In this document: one piece after another, positions 20,101-33,955 of the stretch
Position numbering within the stretch: the first letter of the stretch is position 1
Layout of the letters: each line of letters begins with the position of its first letter
Assembly (NCBI GenBank): GCA_016801845.1
Contig: CM028917.1
Coordinates: 1,390,001-1,454,000, forward strand
Origin: Polydactylus sextarius
Lineage: Eukaryota; Chordata; Actinopteri; Polynemidae
Length of the DNA: 64,000 bases
Direction: 5' to 3'
Position numbers and translations under genes: made by a program
The notes under the pieces: model-generated
What the model saw: only the letters and a program-made list of their open reading frames with translations
The model's database searches: none
What the model was told of the DNA's origin: nothing

Positions 20101-23100
20101 TTACTTAAATGTCATACTTGTGCATGAAGAGTGCTGGCAAAATAGAAGCAGGAGTGCCCGAGACACTGGGAAGATAAATGGACATGCTTGCTTCATCTTG
20201 CAGCCCAATCTTTTTCCATAAGCCACGGCCACAGTATTTTCCGGAGTCAGCTTTATAAAAGATGCACTTTGATTGAGTGTGTCATAATGGGTAACTCTGA
20301 TCAACCCAAAAAACACATAGTACCAGTTTAGCCACTGGAAGAAAGTTTAGCTCAGGGAAAGCTTCATTTGTTTCTGAGAATAGAATGAAGTAATGTTGCA
20401 GCTTGGGGTGCGTTCACTTTAAAGGCAATGTAGTGGATATGTGGTGGAAAAAGCTGATCAAGGCATTCCAAGTAGTAACCTATAGTGAGGTAAGTTGGCT
20501 TTAAAGTCCTAAACAGAACTGTGCAAAAATATATAAGTTGTCCCACATGCAAGGGCTGGTCAAGGCTGATTATAAAAACAGGATATTTAAAGAATTTATA
20601 TTTATTTCCACGAAAGAATGAATGAACACAGTATGTTGCAGTTCCTGTGATTGATACACAGGATCATGCTTGTTCAACATCTAATCATCACAACAAATGT
20701 CCAGTTTTTATTGTCCAGTTTTAAGGCTTTTTTAATTTTTGCTACTGAGTGAGTGTGTTTAGTCGTAGTTTTTTTTCTTTTTAAACATTTCTTTAGGATC
20801 AGAACGTAATAAATGTGCATCAAACGGCAGAACATTTCACAGATCTGTATTACAACTAGCGAGAGGCAATAGTGCAAACTTCAGGTCGATTACAATCATA
20901 AGCTTTGGACGTATGTACTCGGTAACACGAGGCAGAAATTTGCATGACAGTCTGCCGTTCCCATGCTACTTCTTCTTGTGAACATAATAAATCCTTATAT
21001 ATAAAACGGCCTCATATAACGAACAAGACCTGGTCAATATAAACGAATAAAGACCGGCGCTAAATCTAGCCAGACACCTGGATAAAATGATGGAGGTCGC
21101 TCACATGTTGAACTATTTTATCAAAATGTAACATCCATGACCCAGTGAGCTCAGAGACGTTAACTGGTTTCCCTCTTCTTTCCCTTTATTTGACACGATA
21201 ACAGGTAACAACAGCTGCTGTTTGCTCTGTGCTCAACTGCTGCCTCAGCTCTCAGCTGCCTCCCTCCTCACACAGCCAATCACAAGCAACGGCTACACTG
21301 GTCACATGTTCACTGATGCTGAGAAATAACAGAACTCTTAACTTAAGTCTGTCTATTCACTCTGAACATTGAACAGAAATAAAACACCCGTAAAACATTC
21401 AGCAGCGCCTTGCAACCATAAACTGAATTTGAGTCAATTGAAAGTGGCGATAGGATCAGGTTTTTCGATCTCCTTAAAATATCAGCGTCGGACCATAAGA
21501 TCTGAATCTCTCTAACGATTCTTGAGTTTAGTCTCTGATCCCTAGACATGAACCAGAGTAATTTCAGTGTCAAACACATTCCTGCGTCAAACAGAAGTTG
21601 TGTGCTGACAACATAGACCCACATCGGCCATTTCTATCTATGTACTGTCCTATTTACTCTATTTTTAGAGACGTTGCCTTTGGTGCTGGCTCACTTTAGA
21701 CTTGATTCGTCAGTGTCTGTAATCTGGAGAAGCAGCAGAATGTGAGGACAGGGATGTTTGTGATTAGTGTAAATAAAAGTTCAAGCTTATTTTCTTCTTT
21801 ATTTCAGAGGCTTTGGATGTGACATTTTTCATAAATAAATGACAAAAATAAACAGAAATTAGCTTGTTGTGCTGTTGGTGTTTTACAATATTCAGAACTA
21901 AATCCCTAAACGCAGTTGTATTTTAGGTCTGTTGAGTTGCTACAAGGTAATAAAACTGCCTTTCCCTGTTGTTCACTTAACTAAGTAGTTGCCTCACGGC
22001 TCTCCTTTGTGTAGCTCCTCACAGAGAAAGGTTGTCGGTCGTGCTGTCAGTCAGAGGCAGAGTGTGTTGATGGATAGTGCTCCATTTCACAGCTACATGA
22101 AAGACCGGGCTGCTACGTGAAGACCCATTTTACAGCATTTTTGCCTGTGGCTCTGGGTAATTGGGAAATATTAGTTACAGTGCCGTGAAAGGCCCTGCAT
22201 CCCCGTGGTCATGCAGAGCTCTCGCCTTGCTATCACTTACTGTCAGCGGCGGCAGAGTGTGGTACGTCCTGTTTCTGCTATCTGCCACTGAGCTACTGTG
22301 CCCGGGCCGTGTCGTGCCATAGGAGACTTCAAACGTGGGAGAAATAAGACCAGGAAAGACTGAATTGTCTTTAAACATTTTACTGTTTGTTTGGAGTGTG
22401 GAGCATATTTTAACACGCTGTATTTGGTCAAGGTCACTGTGACAGCACATGCTCTTTTTAGAAATGTCTCACACCTACAGTTGGAGCGGTTGGAGATGCA
22501 CCGTCACATTCTAGTTGGTTTTTTTTTTTTTTTTTCATACAACTTCAGTATTACAGTGGCTTGTTGTCAGTGAGACATCTAACCTAGATAGAGTTTGTTA
22601 TTTGTTTTAACTATTAATTTGAGCAAATACGGAAATAATGACATGGTCATTTTATCTCTGATGAACTATCGACTAGTTTAGAGTCGCAGCCTTTCCTTTC
22701 TTTTTACAACTAGATGAATGGCTGTTTGTTAAGTCCTGTGTGTTTTCTCCTGTTTGAAGGAGGAGCCTGCCCTTAATTCATACAAGATTCGATGTAGCCT
22801 GTAAATCTGCCGCTTTTTTTTATTTCTTTTTAATGGACTCTGTGCTCTAATTTCCTTGGCAGTAATGAATTAGCTGAGACGTCCAGTTGGACGCTTTAAC
22901 CCCCCCCCACCCCCACCCTCCTTCCCTCCCTCCTTCCTTCTGGGAACTCAACAGCATGATGGATGTGTGGTGCACTGTGATGATCTGTCCGCTGGTGAGA
23001 GTTTTCGATCACGGCTTGGCAACGGCAGCTTTGGCCGAGTCTGTTAGCTGAGGAGAGGAGAGGTGGGGTGGAGGGGTTAAGAGTAAACAGAGACTAAAGG

Positions 23101-26100
23101 CAGGTGTGGCAAATTTCCCTCACAGAGTGATTCTTTTTTTCTTAATTAATGCTATTAATAGTTTTCAGAAAACCAACAAGATGTGTGCTCAGTCTGCAGA
23201 GCTAGGAAAAGATGTGATGGAGGATGTGCTGGGAGGAGGTGTGGATGAGAGCGTTTTTAATGGTGGTGAAGTTTAACACGTGTGACCATTAAACCGTATT
23301 TCATCATGACGCGTGTAGACGGCTGAGTAAGACTGAAAAATGTGTTCGCCCGTCACCCGACTTCCTGTCACTCGATGAATCTTTTTTCATTCACAGAGAC
23401 AACCTCATGCGATGTTAATCTTTTTCCCTTGTTTCTTTCAGTTGGTGTCAACATGTTCTACATCTGCATCATCATCTATCTGTACGGAGACCTGGCCATC
23501 TACGCAGCAGCTGTGCCCATATCGCTAATGGAGGTCGCCTGGTGAGACCATTAATCCTCGGGCTTTATTGGGAACTAAAGCTTATAGATAGACAGATACA
23601 TAGATTTTATAGATTCTCTCCTTGAAAAACATTGGGAACATTTGCTACGCTCCATTTTTGGCAAGACAAAGCACATCTTTCTTCATCTCAGTGCCTGCTC
23701 TGCCCTCACGCATTGGTTCTATTTTCACCTTGTGAACTCCAGATTGAGACAATAAAGCTGAGCTGACACAGGCCTTTAGGCCCACTGACCTCGTACCGGT
23801 GCTCCTGGCATTGTGAGTCATGTTGACTGGCTTCCAGACAGGTTTTTATTGCAGGTCCATTTTTGGCCAGACGTGGATGAGAATAAGGTATTATACCATT
23901 CAGAACCCCGCACCTTCCAGTCGTGTTGTTTTAGTGAGATGGTTTCAGGACGTGACTCTTCAAGTTTCTGACGGACATGTTTTGACAGTTTCAGAAATTT
24001 TCACTGAGCATCACAATTTTGCCCGAACAAGAGGAAAAGTGAAATAGTTTATTGTGCATATCATTTGATTGGAACTGTTCCTCACAGCCAATGTTAGAGG
24101 TCTTAGTTCTCTGCCGTGTTTTGAAGGAAAATTCAGGGATTTTCAGACCTTGCTGTCCATGTTAAAGTACGTCCACCAAAGCCGCTTGTTTTTGTCCCCA
24201 ACAGCTTCAGATTATTATTCAGCACACTGGTGTTGCTGATCTACTGCTGATACGTCCTCCAACACTGAAAGTCACACAATAACACAGACAAACACTTGTC
24301 TACCAGCAGCTTCTCTAAGTTGGTGATTTTTAGTGCAAAGTGTCAGTTTAAACTCTGTTTTCTTTTTCTAATTGTTGTTGCAACAAAGCCTCCCTCCCTC
24401 ATCCTGTCCGGAGGCACAGCACACTCATGCTGTCGTATCGTATTAAATTCTCCTTCGCTGTGGTCTGAACTTCGCTTACCTTCCAGTGAGAATAAATGCG
24501 AGATGTAAGTGAGACTTCAAAAGCAGTTTTCTTGGCCTGAGGGCACAAACTGTAGACATCTGAGTAGCACGGGCAGAACTAGAAGATTTTACTAAAGCTG
24601 GCTCTGACATGCTGCACTGATCGGGTCTGTGATTTCTTTTAAGTGATACCCTATGAGCTTTCACACTCACTGCCATGCGCCTTTCCCTTCAGCTGATTGT
24701 GTCTTTGACTCAGACATTTTACATGACAAGCTGCAATGAGAGCTCAGACTGTACATTTTGAAGAGTAATGGTGTCACATCTCACAAAGCTGTGGTTGAAC
24801 ATCAAGCTCTCTCTGTTTGTGTTTTGTTCCTGTGCAGTGGAAACCACTCCTGCAGCGCTGGAAGTGTGAAGTACAACGATACGGACCCATGCTGGGGCTC
24901 TGTCACCAGGAAAGATGCGTACAGAGTGTTTCTGGTAAGTGCTGTGTTCAGCTCTCTTTACCTTCCCTGCTTTTTGTCTAGTTGTCCTCAAAACACACCG
25001 AAATCCTCCAGTAGCAACTGGTAAAAATGAGCTCAGCCCTTTAAAATGATAATTAAAAGTGGTAAAGCCACCAGGCATACAGGTGGGTGACAGCTGAAAA
25101 GAAAAACCTGAATAAATTACTTGAAAAGATAATGAATGCAGGTGCTATTGACATCAAGTCATGGTCAAGTCATGGCATAATGAGGTCAAACCAAGTTTAT
25201 GTTTGGACTGTGTAAGAATAGGACGTACCATCAGCAGGCACTGATGATCAGATTGAATACTGGAATGTCTCAATGTGACTGGCCAAAGCTCTGATTTTAT
25301 GAGGGTTAGGACATACAGCGACTGGTAAATCCACACCGTCCAGGTCACTCCACCACACAGACCAGCCTGTGAACCTTCTGCTCTATCCTACATTCACTGT
25401 GAACAACGCCTCAGTCTCCCTGACATGTTGATGATGTTGTGAAGTTGTTCTCCACCTCTGTCCTGAAAGACAGGAAGCAATGATCAGTGTTCATAATATT
25501 TACTTGCAGAAATTTCTAACCAAACATCCATCTATTAATATAAAGGAGTTCATTTTTTTTTTTTTTACACAGAAAAAAGAAATGTTGACCTTTATGAGAA
25601 TGCCTTTAATTATAGAGACAGTGTAGAGAGACAGGAAACAGAGAGAAGAGTGGGGGAGAGACACACAGGAAAGACGCAGCTGTCTGGATTCGAACTGTCA
25701 AACAACTGCACGGCATATATATTCCAGCATGGTGCACCTTAACCATTCGACTATCCAGGTGCCTGATTATTTTTTTCCCCCCTTTGAGTGGTTTTCTACA
25801 GCGATGAAGCTGCTGGATGATGTGTGTGAAGGCTTTTGAAGAGGGTGTGAAGGGTCAAACTTCCCCTGCGTTTCTGTCAGAGTTGGCTTTGACAACATTT
25901 TTTTGTCCTGAGTCCTTTTGTCGCTCTCTAAACATCCCCCTGACACTCGACCTCTGCAGCCCACATGGGAAACGTATTTGCCCTTGAAGTCTAAAGGGAG
26001 CCAAACTCTGCGATTTCCACTCGAGCTTTAACTTTGCCCGGCGACAGTGATAGATGTGCTGATCTCCTCCTGTATAATTTCTCAGCCTCTCCTGTTCTCC

Positions 26101-26886
26101 GCGCGCCTTCCTCCCTATCCCTTGCTTATATTTTAATAGAACGAACCAACCTCAAATAATTTGCCAATAAACGAACTTTTCCCTCCTTTATCTCCTGTGG
26201 GATAAGCCTCTTAGTGTGCGCTAAGTGAACGGAAATAACGCTGATTTGCAATCTCCGGTCGATTTGTTTACACTTGCAGTTTTACAGACTAATTTCCCAG
26301 TTTCATCATGAGCGCCTAGGGAAATGGATATGTTAACATGGAGGAACATTTCACCAGTTAACAGTGACAAATAGGGATGCACTGATGTGACCTTTTTTTT
26401 CCAATGCAGTGGAGATAAAGATGTTTATGCACCAATGCATTCACGAGGTAAGTGTAAGTGCTGTTGGGACCAGATACGGACCACACAAACCTGAAATGAC
26501 ATTTCACTTCTGCTTCTCTTCAACAAATCTAGACATTTTCTGAGACCACGTTTACCTTTCTGATACTGGGCACACACATGTCCCCATTGACTAGTTAATG
26601 GTCTGTCTCAATGGTTTTACATGATTTAGCCCATTCACTTTAAGTATTTTACATACATTTTACATTGCATTGGCCAATATGAATACTGATTGGATACTGC
26701 TGTTTACTACAAACTGTGTATGGGTGTGATCTCATGTCTGTGTTTGTTGCGGCTGCAGACTGTACATGCTGGTCCTGGTTCTGCTTGGACTGGTCCAAAC
26801 GTCACATCACAGTCTTTGACTAGAATCACAAATCATGATAACATTTTAATCATCTCACCATCTCAACATTACAAATCTCATTTTCT

Positions 26887-26921
<35 letters not shown>

Positions 26922-29900
26922 TATTTGCCTTTGGTGACCTTTTCTTAAATCAATCAAAAATCACTGAGCTGTGATGAAACATTCAGCAGGTCATGTTAGC
27001 TGCCTGCGCTGCAGCTCCACTGTCTCTTCACTTCATACTGTGTGAGTGTGTGAATCTTCACAGGGTCAGCGGCTCTGGCCTAAAGACACTGCCCAGACTC
27101 TGAATGATGAGTCTAAATAATTGACTATTTCTCATCAGCTGTGCTCCGCCCTGTGGAAAATGCTATCAAAACCTGGCCGTCTTCTGTGTTGTCAGGGTTA
27201 CGTTTTGAGCTGAGCCACAAGGACAAGGTGCCTTTCTTCCACAGTGTTGACTGTTTCTGTGATGGACCATTTTCATTTGGGTCATCCTGGGGTGCAGAGT
27301 TTCAGAGGGTCACCCTGGGAAGCCATGCTCATAATTGCCAGCTGAAAAATAGACTTTCACTATGACCTTTATTATATTTTTTGGAAGGTGTGTATTTGTA
27401 CATTGAAACTCTTTGCTTTTATACTCTTTTGCACAGTTTTTAAAGAACAGTTAAGCAATGAGAGATTTGATCATTTAGAAGAAAAGTGACTGTAAAGTGC
27501 TTATGGTGGTGTCAGCTTGAACACAAAGTGAATTCTTCTTGCACCACAATTGTGTACAGAGTTGAGGCAAAGATCAACATGAAGACATGCTCATTGAAGA
27601 GTTGAATATATTTAAGTTTGTCTATCAGAGTTGAGATTCACATGATGTCAGCAATAATCAGAGATGTAGTAGGAGCTTATTGTTACATCTGCAGATGCCT
27701 GGAGTTATCGAAACCAGTTCAGAAGAAGCAGGGCTGAACTTTGGGGAAAGAAATCTAATCGTAGTTGGATTTGATTTTTGGAGTGTGACTAAAGTTGAAT
27801 CTTCCAGCTAAACTGCTCTACACTCAAATGAAAGAGTGTTTTTTTTTTTTAATAAGCAGGAACATTGAACAAGTTGTTTCCTGACACTTTGTAGCATCAC
27901 TGCTCCTACAGCCGCCATGCAGCAAATGTTGCCATTGATTTGTTGTGTTGTCCTGTGATGTGGCAGCTGCCGCACCACACACTTTGTATATCACCTTCTT
28001 TTGATCAACATCTGTTTTCTCCAAACCCCTGAAGTGCTGCTGTTCTTTAGGACTAACTGTGACAGTCGGACTGAGGAACATTTTCTTGCACGTTTTCATT
28101 CAGCTTCACCTGTAACGGGAGGTGCATGTTGCTTGTGATTAGTGAACAGGACTGTCACAGGATGGCAATGGGATGAATTTGTAAAACACAACTGTTACAA
28201 ATGGCTCAGATTAGCTATAAAATTGCTGTTTTAAATCAGTCTTAGCGATTTGGAAATTGTGTTTTTTCAAATCATGATTTCAGTCTGAAATCACTCAGTC
28301 CTGTATTTACCAGTGTTGGCATGTTGATATCTGACAGAAACCCGTAGCTGTCTGGGCTCTGGTTGCTGCTTGTTTTTGTCCCTGGGAATCACTGGGAATG
28401 AAGCTAGAGACTACTGCAGACATAACATTTTTAGACTTCTGAAAATGTCCTGAGATTAAAGAGCAGCCAGCCTGATTACGGTGTCGGTTTAAAGAGCTTT
28501 AATCCCTATGTCGGTGATTGACGCTGAGAGAGGCAGACGGAAAGGGAAGGATGATGCCCGAGTGATTTGGAGAAAGAGAGTCACAGTATTGATGGTTAGA
28601 TGTGCCTTTACTCACTCCCTCCCACTACTGGGCCTCACCTTGATCCGCCAGCTTCAGAGGCCCAGACTATGAGTTTTAACACACAGTAAGTCAGTCTGGT
28701 CACATCTCAGGTGTCAACTAAGTGAACTCATTCTTCACATCATCACTCATCATTCATTCATTCACATTCAATAATGTGTGAGGAAATAGTGAAAAAATAT
28801 TTGTTGCAATGTCTAAGAGTCTAAAGTTTAAAGCCGGTGCACAGCTCCTCTAAGGCCAAACAATCCCAGACACATCTCTGTCCAGCTCTTGTAATTGTAG
28901 AGTAAAAGCGGAATATTTAATAATAGCAATAATAACCTTTGTCCTGTTCCAGGTTAGTCTCATCGAGATATAGAATCTCTTTATCAGGAGACTTGGCCAA
29001 GATAGCGGCACAAACAAATAGTTTCATAAAAAACATAAAAACAAACACAAGAACAGACACAAAAAGGCAAAAATACATCTCAAGTGCAATCCTGAAAGAA
29101 CTAAAACAGCATTAATTAAAACATTTGCAGGTATGGGTAGACTCATGTTCTATGTCTTAAACAAAACCTTTAAAATCATGTAAGGAGATTAGACACTGAT
29201 AAGTAAAACCATTTAGGCCTGTCTCCTTTTTTCTTGAGTTTAAAAAGGCCATTAATTTGGTCTTATCAACACTTATCAGCATTAAGAACCAGTTTCAGTT
29301 GACAAAGTTGTCCTTGCACTGTGTCAAAAGCAGTTTGCAAATACTCAAATGCTTTCCTTGAAGTAGCTGCACAACAACAAATAATAGTGTCATCTGCATA
29401 AAAATGGAAAGATGAACGTTAAACATTCTCTCCCACGCAGTAAATATATATAGTGAATAAAAGTGGCCCCAGAACTGAGCCCTGTGGGGCCCATTTACAG
29501 ACTTTACAGAAAGAAAGTTGCATAATTGTTTCATAAAACATAGTAAGTCAACAACAGCTCTCCTTGGTGAAGGTAATAAGTTACCAGAACTGTTGTTGAT
29601 AAATGTTAAAAGTTCAAATCCTCACAACATTAAAAGCCAGGGTTTTAACACAGCTTTGTGTACGTTGATGTAATGTTTTACATGCCTCTCCCAAGTTGGT
29701 TTTGATATTTTGGTTTGATGACAACAGATTTTGTTATTTTTGGGTTAGAATAGCCGTGTCTGTTCATATGTGGAGTCCTTTCCTCAACAAGCGAGAGGAA
29801 CATCAGTCTTGAAACAGGTTGAGTCCATCTTTGAGTTTTGACCGTATTTGCATTTTTTTCTGAGTGTATTTATTCCGCCTGTTGCTCCAAGTTTCCCGGC

Positions 29901-32900
29901 CTGCCACTAGCTTTTCCTTTATCGCCTTGACCCTTGTCTCTTGTCTCTCACTTTTTAACACAGGGATGTGTGTTTTCAGGCATCAGTTTGTTTTTAGTTT
30001 GTCACCTTAGGTTCCGTTCCCTCATCATGCATCAGTCACATCAACTGAGTGTCAAGTCCAACACTGACACCCAGCCTTTAGGGGAACTGGAGTGAATGTT
30101 AGCTTACTAGAGAGACAGATTAATGGTAAATTCTGCCTGTGATCTTTATGACAATCTATCCACTTCTGTCACGTTGAGTTTTACTCAGTTTGCAAAGGCC
30201 GTGAGCCGCTGTGAGGCGATGTAGATGTTGTCGTGCTCATCAAACTGTTGTTATAGTAGGAGCTGTCATTTTCATAAAGACCTCTATGCTGAATTTACAT
30301 AGAGACAGACTAATTACTTCATGATAATAAGGTGCAAAGCAGTGCAGTTGATATTTCATCAGGTCAGATCTTTGAATTAATCAGTATTGACTCCACACAG
30401 TATCACTATCAGCTGTGAACATGCCACCACAGCCATTTTCTTCATCCGAGTCTCTGAAAGCTCTTAAGAAGATCAATTGACCGTGATTTGCTGTGCCACT
30501 GATTGATTCTCATGTTCGCTGCCTGAGTGGACAGCTGAGGGCTTTTCTTCCAATATCTACAATATTTGTTGGCTTTGGGGAGCGTGAAAGGGAGATGATG
30601 GAGGCCATTGCATAACAGAGCCCTTGCTGTTGATCCTGGCTGTTTACACTGCTTTGATTGAAAAGATTAAGGGGGCCATGCAACAGTGGAGCCTTTTCAG
30701 GGTTTTCTGTTTGGCTCCAGCAGAGATTCCCTGAGACTTCAATTAAACTTCTCTGTCCTTGATTGTCCCCTGCTAAGTTTTCTTTTTGAATTCCACTGCA
30801 GGGGCTTTGTCACAGTGACTAGCCAAGCAGTGGTTGGTACACTCCACCCTGCTGGACAACGAGTACAATTTAAATGGCTGATTTATTGTTCTTCCCGGTA
30901 TGTGGGAAGTGATGGAAAATCAATGCTGCATATGAGGTCAAAGGCGGATGATGCTTACACTGCATTGTTCACTTCTTATCTTCATGCAGATGTTTCAATT
31001 ACAGTGAGTCTATTAAGTCTCTGACGTGTAGAAATAAAGTTCATTTTAAACACAGTTGAAGTTGTAGCTTGTCCCCTAAGAATACAGGAATGACCCACAC
31101 TGCCACTTTGCTCAATACAGAGCTGATTGATTAATTAACTGACTAATAAAGATTTATTCCAACAGGAATTTCACTGACCTTGATGCCTGTTCCCTGTGTG
31201 AGGGAATTGCTGTAGAGTTTTACCCTATTACACACGGCTAACTGTAAACATACTGTACGGCTCAGAAGAAACTCTCAGTTCTATAGATAATGTGCTTATT
31301 TTCTCCGCAAGCACTGACAATGGAGACGTTCGTAGAGTTCGTGGCACTAAGCAATAGCAGCTTAGGTTAATAGTTTGACTAATTTTTGAATTGGTCAGGT
31401 TTGTTTGCAGCTACAGTGACTTGACTTGAACGCAGAAAAGCAATAACTGTAGCATCTTGTTGTTAGTTTGGAGATTGGATAATTCAGGTAATGTATATAA
31501 TAATAATAATAATTAAAAAAAAAAAAAAAAAATTCAAAGGACCAGCGTCTTCTAGTGGTGAAATCGCAGATTGCAACCAACTTAATACCGCTCCCCTTTC
31601 AAAGTGTGGAGAGAATAATCTTCAGGTGATTCAGGTTATTATTTTCAGGTGATTATAAACTAATAAAAACATAGTTGTGTAAATTATTTCTACAAATAGA
31701 TTCTCCTAAATCCTAGACACTGGACCTTCAACAATATAAGTCCAGTGCAGAACCGTTACCCCAATGATGCTGTGAAGGGAATAACAAAACAAAGACATAA
31801 TATCTCAGAGCAAGAAACACGGACATACAGTAACCCTCAGTTTATCCAGACCAAAATCAATTTATTTGGATCTGAAACTGTAATTGAGTGCTCCCTGAAG
31901 CAGCTTCAACAGTGATTGGTGTTTACAGTGGACAGGTTTGGCTTCATGTTTCTTCTCAAACCAAGGTGCCTGTTTATTTGAAATTTGCCTGGTTGTTTGA
32001 CTGTGTCCGTTTCTGCTCATTTCAGTGAGTTCTGCGCCTTGATCTTGAATTGAGTATGGTAATATTGGTAATATTTTACCATTTAAACACAGTGTTGTAT
32101 TAACGGTTGATTTTAGTGACTGAAGTACAGATACTGGGGAGCAGGATTAGTCTTAACTGCCGTCCTAAATGATCCACTCCACACATATATAGGATGAATA
32201 TGTTGTTGTAGCGCAACAGTGACTTTCCCCCATCAGGGCCGGCCTGTAGGGAGATGACAGTACAGATGGTTTAATAGAGATTATCACCGCAGGATGAAGT
32301 GTTAGCGCTGTGATCCACATGAGGGGAGTCTACTCCACACGACAGCAGGAAACTGTTATCAGAGCAGCGGATCAGGACGGCAAGGAGACACACGGTGCTA
32401 CTGGTGCTGGGAGGACTGGCGGGTGGTGCCCGGTGATGAGGGAGCAGTCGTCAAGGAGACACAGAGTTCATGCAGGAATTAAAGTCGGGCCTTTGGATTT
32501 AGACAGCTGCTCAGCTCATGTTGTTCCAGCCTGATACACTGAATGATTAATTGTGACACTTAAATGTGAGATAACGTGGACTGTGCACTTGTCCATCAGG
32601 TGTTTCTTAAACAGTAATACAGTTTTCTTTTTCTTTTTGCTTACTGGATTGTATTTCATTATGATTCGTTCCACAAACAACACAACCACATTCATTTCTG
32701 CGAATCCTGGAGAATGTGTTTACCGACATGTAATGATCTGCGGAGGCCAGAAAAACCAACCAAACAGTTATTTCCTTACTGTAAATAATTATTTATTTAA
32801 GTTACTTTAATATTAGAGGGCGTTACTTTTTGTCTGTTACCATAATTCTTAAGAATTTTTGGCACCGTGTTTATAAAATAAAACCTACCTGCCCAGGTCA

Positions 32901-33914
32901 CTGAGAACCTCCAGTAACCTGTTCATTTTTTTTTGCTTTGCTTCAGGCCCTTACTCATGCTTTTAATTACACTTGTGACACATTCACTGAATGTATTCAA
33001 AGGGGAAGCATTAAGTGTAGCCATGCCAGTGGCTCTCTACCCCATAAATGTAAACGTTATTGGTCTCTGTGATATTTAGAATCTATTATCTCTCATTTTC
33101 TTTTTTATTTAAAGATAACCATGCCATTCTATTCCCACGAGTCAAACACATATTTTTGACACTTGAACACTTGTGGGACTTGTAAGTACATGTAAATTTA
33201 GTTCTCCTTTTTGCTGCCTCAGGGATATATTTTCTTTTTCCCTTTTAAACGAGGAAGGTTGCAGGGAGGAGTGTAGAGCCGGTTATCTACAAGGACGTTC
33301 AGAGTGTTGCAGAGGCCCGACTGAATGTGATTTCCATTAAAGCTACATTGGTTCACGGCCACGTTTTAAAATGCAGACACGTTAACAATAGCCGTCCACT
33401 CTGAGACCTGGTGTAACCTTGAGCTCATTACTCGTCCGGCTGCATGTTTGTGGGTTTTCTATGCTTACAGTTTGCCCCTGGAGCAGCAGCCCTCCCCTCA
33501 CCGTCTCTGTGAATAGATGTAGTCAGGTCGTGGTGCTCCTCGGGGAGCAGCAGCTTAAGTGCTCTCCACCAACTCTCTGTGCCCTTTTCCCTTGCAGAGA
33601 ATAAAACATAATTTCTCTGATGTATTGTACATTCACCAAAACGTTTTCTTTGTTTATGTATTCTTTTATATTTTCATAAAGTCTCTCTTAGGTCTAATTT
33701 CACTACATCCACCCCACCTCCTCTTCCTCTTTCTATGTCTTCATTTCACAATAGTTGGGATGATGGGCGTGAAATAGCCATTGTCTTATTAAACCACAGG
33801 TAAATTATTGTTTCTCATTTCCTCTGCAGATCTGTCCCGAGCCCGTCATAAATCTTCACTGTGTGCTGTTGCTTGTTCTTTTCGTTCGTACAACGCGTTA
33901 TGTGTGTAATGGTG

Positions 33915-33955
<41 letters not shown>

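Larger units (their letters stand above)
16198..23441 (+). other. TMEM104 intron 6
   Basis: This 7.2-kb intron holds the terminal-inverted-repeat element at 18399-19080, the G-run tract at 17165, a T run at 22509-22526 and a polypyrimidine tract at 22899-22942. The remaining sequence is AT-rich. The short ORFs on both strands show no recognisable domain. Confidence 0.6.

Noticed and set aside
29295..29534. 79-codon minus-strand ORF as a host gene
   Set aside because: It is a shifted frame of the LINE reverse transcriptase remnant; the RT motifs are in the neighbouring frame.
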